Source of the DNA: Chaetoderma sp. LZ-2023a
Lineage: Eukaryota; Mollusca; Caudofoveata; Chaetodermatida; Chaetodermatidae
Direction: 5' to 3'
NCBI GenBank assembly: GCA_034401795.1
Contig: CM067370.1
Location: forward strand, 57,953,295-58,017,294
DNA: 64,000 nt
In this document: positions 62,395 through 64,000 of the stretch, piece after piece
Position numbering within the stretch: the stretch's first letter is position 1
How the letters are laid out: every line of letters begins with the position of its first letter
Made by a program: the position numbers and the translations under genes
Notes under the pieces: model-generated
What the model was told of the DNA's origin: nothing
The model's input: only the letters and a program-made list of their open reading frames with translations
Databases searched by the model: none

Positions 62395-63980
62395 ACCATC
62401 TATTCAGTATTTTGGACAGGGGGCCCCTCAATCGACACAATTTACATGGATTTCATGAAGGCATTTGATACAGTGCCCCATCTTCGCTTATTAGGAAAAT
62501 TAGAAGGCTATGCTATCAGCAAGAAGTTAATGCCTACGACTACAAAGTATACATCAATGATCTCCTGCTAAATCTCGGTCAAATGAATTCAGGCCTGAAA
62601 ATCGGCACTATCGACGTAGACAGAGTTGCTTGCGCAGATGACCTCGTTCTCGTTACTGACCGCCTAAATTACATGCAGCTCAACTTGTAAGCAGCAGAGA
62701 GCTATGCCAACAGGGAACGATTTAATCTCCATCCAACCAAAAATAATAGTATCAGTAGCAAATTCACACATCCTTAATGATACAAGGAACGAAATGAAAT
62801 GCTGGATGATTAATTAAGTCCCAGTGACAGTATGTGAAGAATTCACTCATCTTGGCATAACTAGGAATGTCAATAGCTCAGCTCAAGTCTCATCCTTCAT
62901 ACATGACAGAATTAGCAAAGGTCGTCGCATGCTATACATGCTGATGGGAGCCGGTCTTCATGGGCTAAACGGTCTACCACCTCCTGTTGCATACAAACTA
63001 TATACAACATATGTCCTACCGTGTTATATGCATGGCCTAGAATCAACCTGGATCAACCAAAAAGAACTAGAAGCACTAGAACTCTTCCACAGAACCACAC
63101 TGAAACATATACAGCATCTTCCCAAAGCATGTGCTACCTCAGCTGTGTACCTTCTCCTTGGAGTGAGACCATTCGAAGCAGAACCTGATGCCCGTCGACT
63201 ATCTTTATTCGCTCTTATAGCATGTCAAAAGGACTCTACAATTGCCAAATTAGCATACAGACAACTCATCGTCAATTGCCCAACTGACAAAAGCTGGTTC
63301 TCCATGATCGCAAAATATTTTTCTACAAATACAATCTCGGTAGCCCTCTGCAATTCATAGAGAATCCTGTAGATAAGAGCTCATGGAATTCGAGAATATG
63401 TTCGAATGTCAACTATGTATGGACAATTCAGTTGCAAGAAGAAGCTCACACAAAGAGCACACTAAAACACCTTAGTATTGATAGCTGTGGGATTGGAAGA
63501 GCTCACAGCATTTGGACCACATCCACCAATAATCACGATGTCCAGCGTGCTGTCATCAAAGCAAAGGTTATCATTGGAAGCTACACTCTTCAAGGTGCGA
63601 GAAGCAAATTTACTGGTGGACGGGAGTCTGACCTATGCCCAATCTGCCACAAAAAAACAGAAGATGTAGCACACTTCCTATTCCGATGTACCAATGCTCA
63701 CTCCAGCGCAGTCTGTTACCGGAAGCTTATAGAAAGCCTAGTATCTATCAATATCAATGATGATACACTACTCAGTCTAACGCTGGACCCAAACAAATGT
63801 TCACTGCTGTCTAATGCTGCCAAGCGGTCACTACTAGAAACCATCGAATCTGCATCTCGCTGGCTCTGCTATAGAGTACATCACTTCAGAGCTAGCGACC
63901 TTAATTACCTACATAAATTTGACAAGCGGAAATCTAAACATGGAACTACCACATCCAAACTATGCAGTCAAGACAAGTAA
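62395..63980 (+). pseudogene. decayed LINE (RT core to C-terminal zinc finger)
   Basis: TIYMDFMKAFDTVPHLRLL is RT motif A. After a deletion, NDLLLNLGQMNSGLKIG and CADDLVLVTDRLNYMQLNL carry the catalytic ADD box. The region 62824-63360 has HLGITRNVNSSAQVSSFI and MGAGLHGLNGLPPPVAYKLY. The last frame (63432-63980) has CPICHKKTEDVAHFLFRC, a C-terminal Cys-Cys-His-Cys finger, and closes in a stop near the window edge. Motif A looks CR1-like whereas the rest looks like another LINE type, so two remnants may be joined. Several stops and frame changes; clade unassigned. Confidence 0.7.
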
Positions 63981-64000
63981 CTCCGGGCGAAATTAACATT

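Noticed and set aside
1-64000. tRNA, rRNA or other structured RNA genes
   Set aside because: No cloverleaf with A/B boxes or rRNA-like stretch was recognised by eye; the hairpins seen are foldback repeats.

Overview
The window is animal nuclear DNA, most likely from a mollusc. It is AT-rich, spliced and full of transposable elements. The mollusc call rests on three things: long repeats that begin near 'GCTCACCTGG' and end near 'CCAGGTGAGC'; 'CAAGGGAGATAAC' repeats; and a Nimbus/I-like LINE carrying its own RNase H. The species cannot be told from the sequence, and 'mollusc' itself is an inference from repeat content.

The one host gene I can support is a UBASH3/TULA (STS) family gene on the minus strand. 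Seven coding exons run from the ATG at 62182 down to 12075. Every junction has GT..AG sites and every phase matches. Together they encode 351 residues: a UBA domain (exons 1-3), a 2H phosphoesterase-like domain with both HxT motifs (exons 3-5), an SH3 domain (exon 6) and the start of the linker (exon 7). The C-terminal histidine-phosphatase domain that defines the family is not visible and should lie beyond the left edge. Nearly everything else between 1 and 62045 is therefore intron DNA, with introns of about 16.7, 8.8, 1.9, 17.3, 1.1 and 3.2 kb plus an open seventh.

Layout, left to right: 0.5-3.1 kb, a broken DIRS-like retroelement (minus) and a terminal-type repeat; 4.36-9.77 kb, a 5'-truncated Nimbus/I-like LINE (minus) with a 1.44-kb hAT-type insertion; 10.2-11.6 kb, a transposon end and a gag-like fossil; 12.1-17 kb, exons 7, 6 and 5 with old repeats; 17.45-19.09 kb, an apparently intact Tc1/mariner transposon; 19.5-23.2 kb, a second DIRS-like fossil cut by a second copy of the LINE (23.2-24.2 kb); 30.7-34.0 kb, a 3-kb array of a 54-bp repeat with an inverted tail, beside exon 4; 34-45 kb, exons 4, 3 and 2 among MITEs, mollusc repeats and another hAT-type element; 46-61.7 kb (intron 1), LINE pieces, a 150-bp tandem repeat, a third hAT-type element, a gag-like fossil and a CR1-like LINE; 62.0-62.2 kb, exon 1; 62.4-64 kb, another LINE remnant just upstream of the gene.

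I saw no tRNA, rRNA, CRISPR or prokaryotic operon. No wholly new system is demonstrated. The most unusual objects are the 54-bp array, which is open on both strands and ends in an inverted hairpin next to a splice site; the families of near-perfect foldback elements; the hAT-type elements with exact 8-bp target duplications and family-specific subterminal palindromes; and the undamaged Tc1 element.
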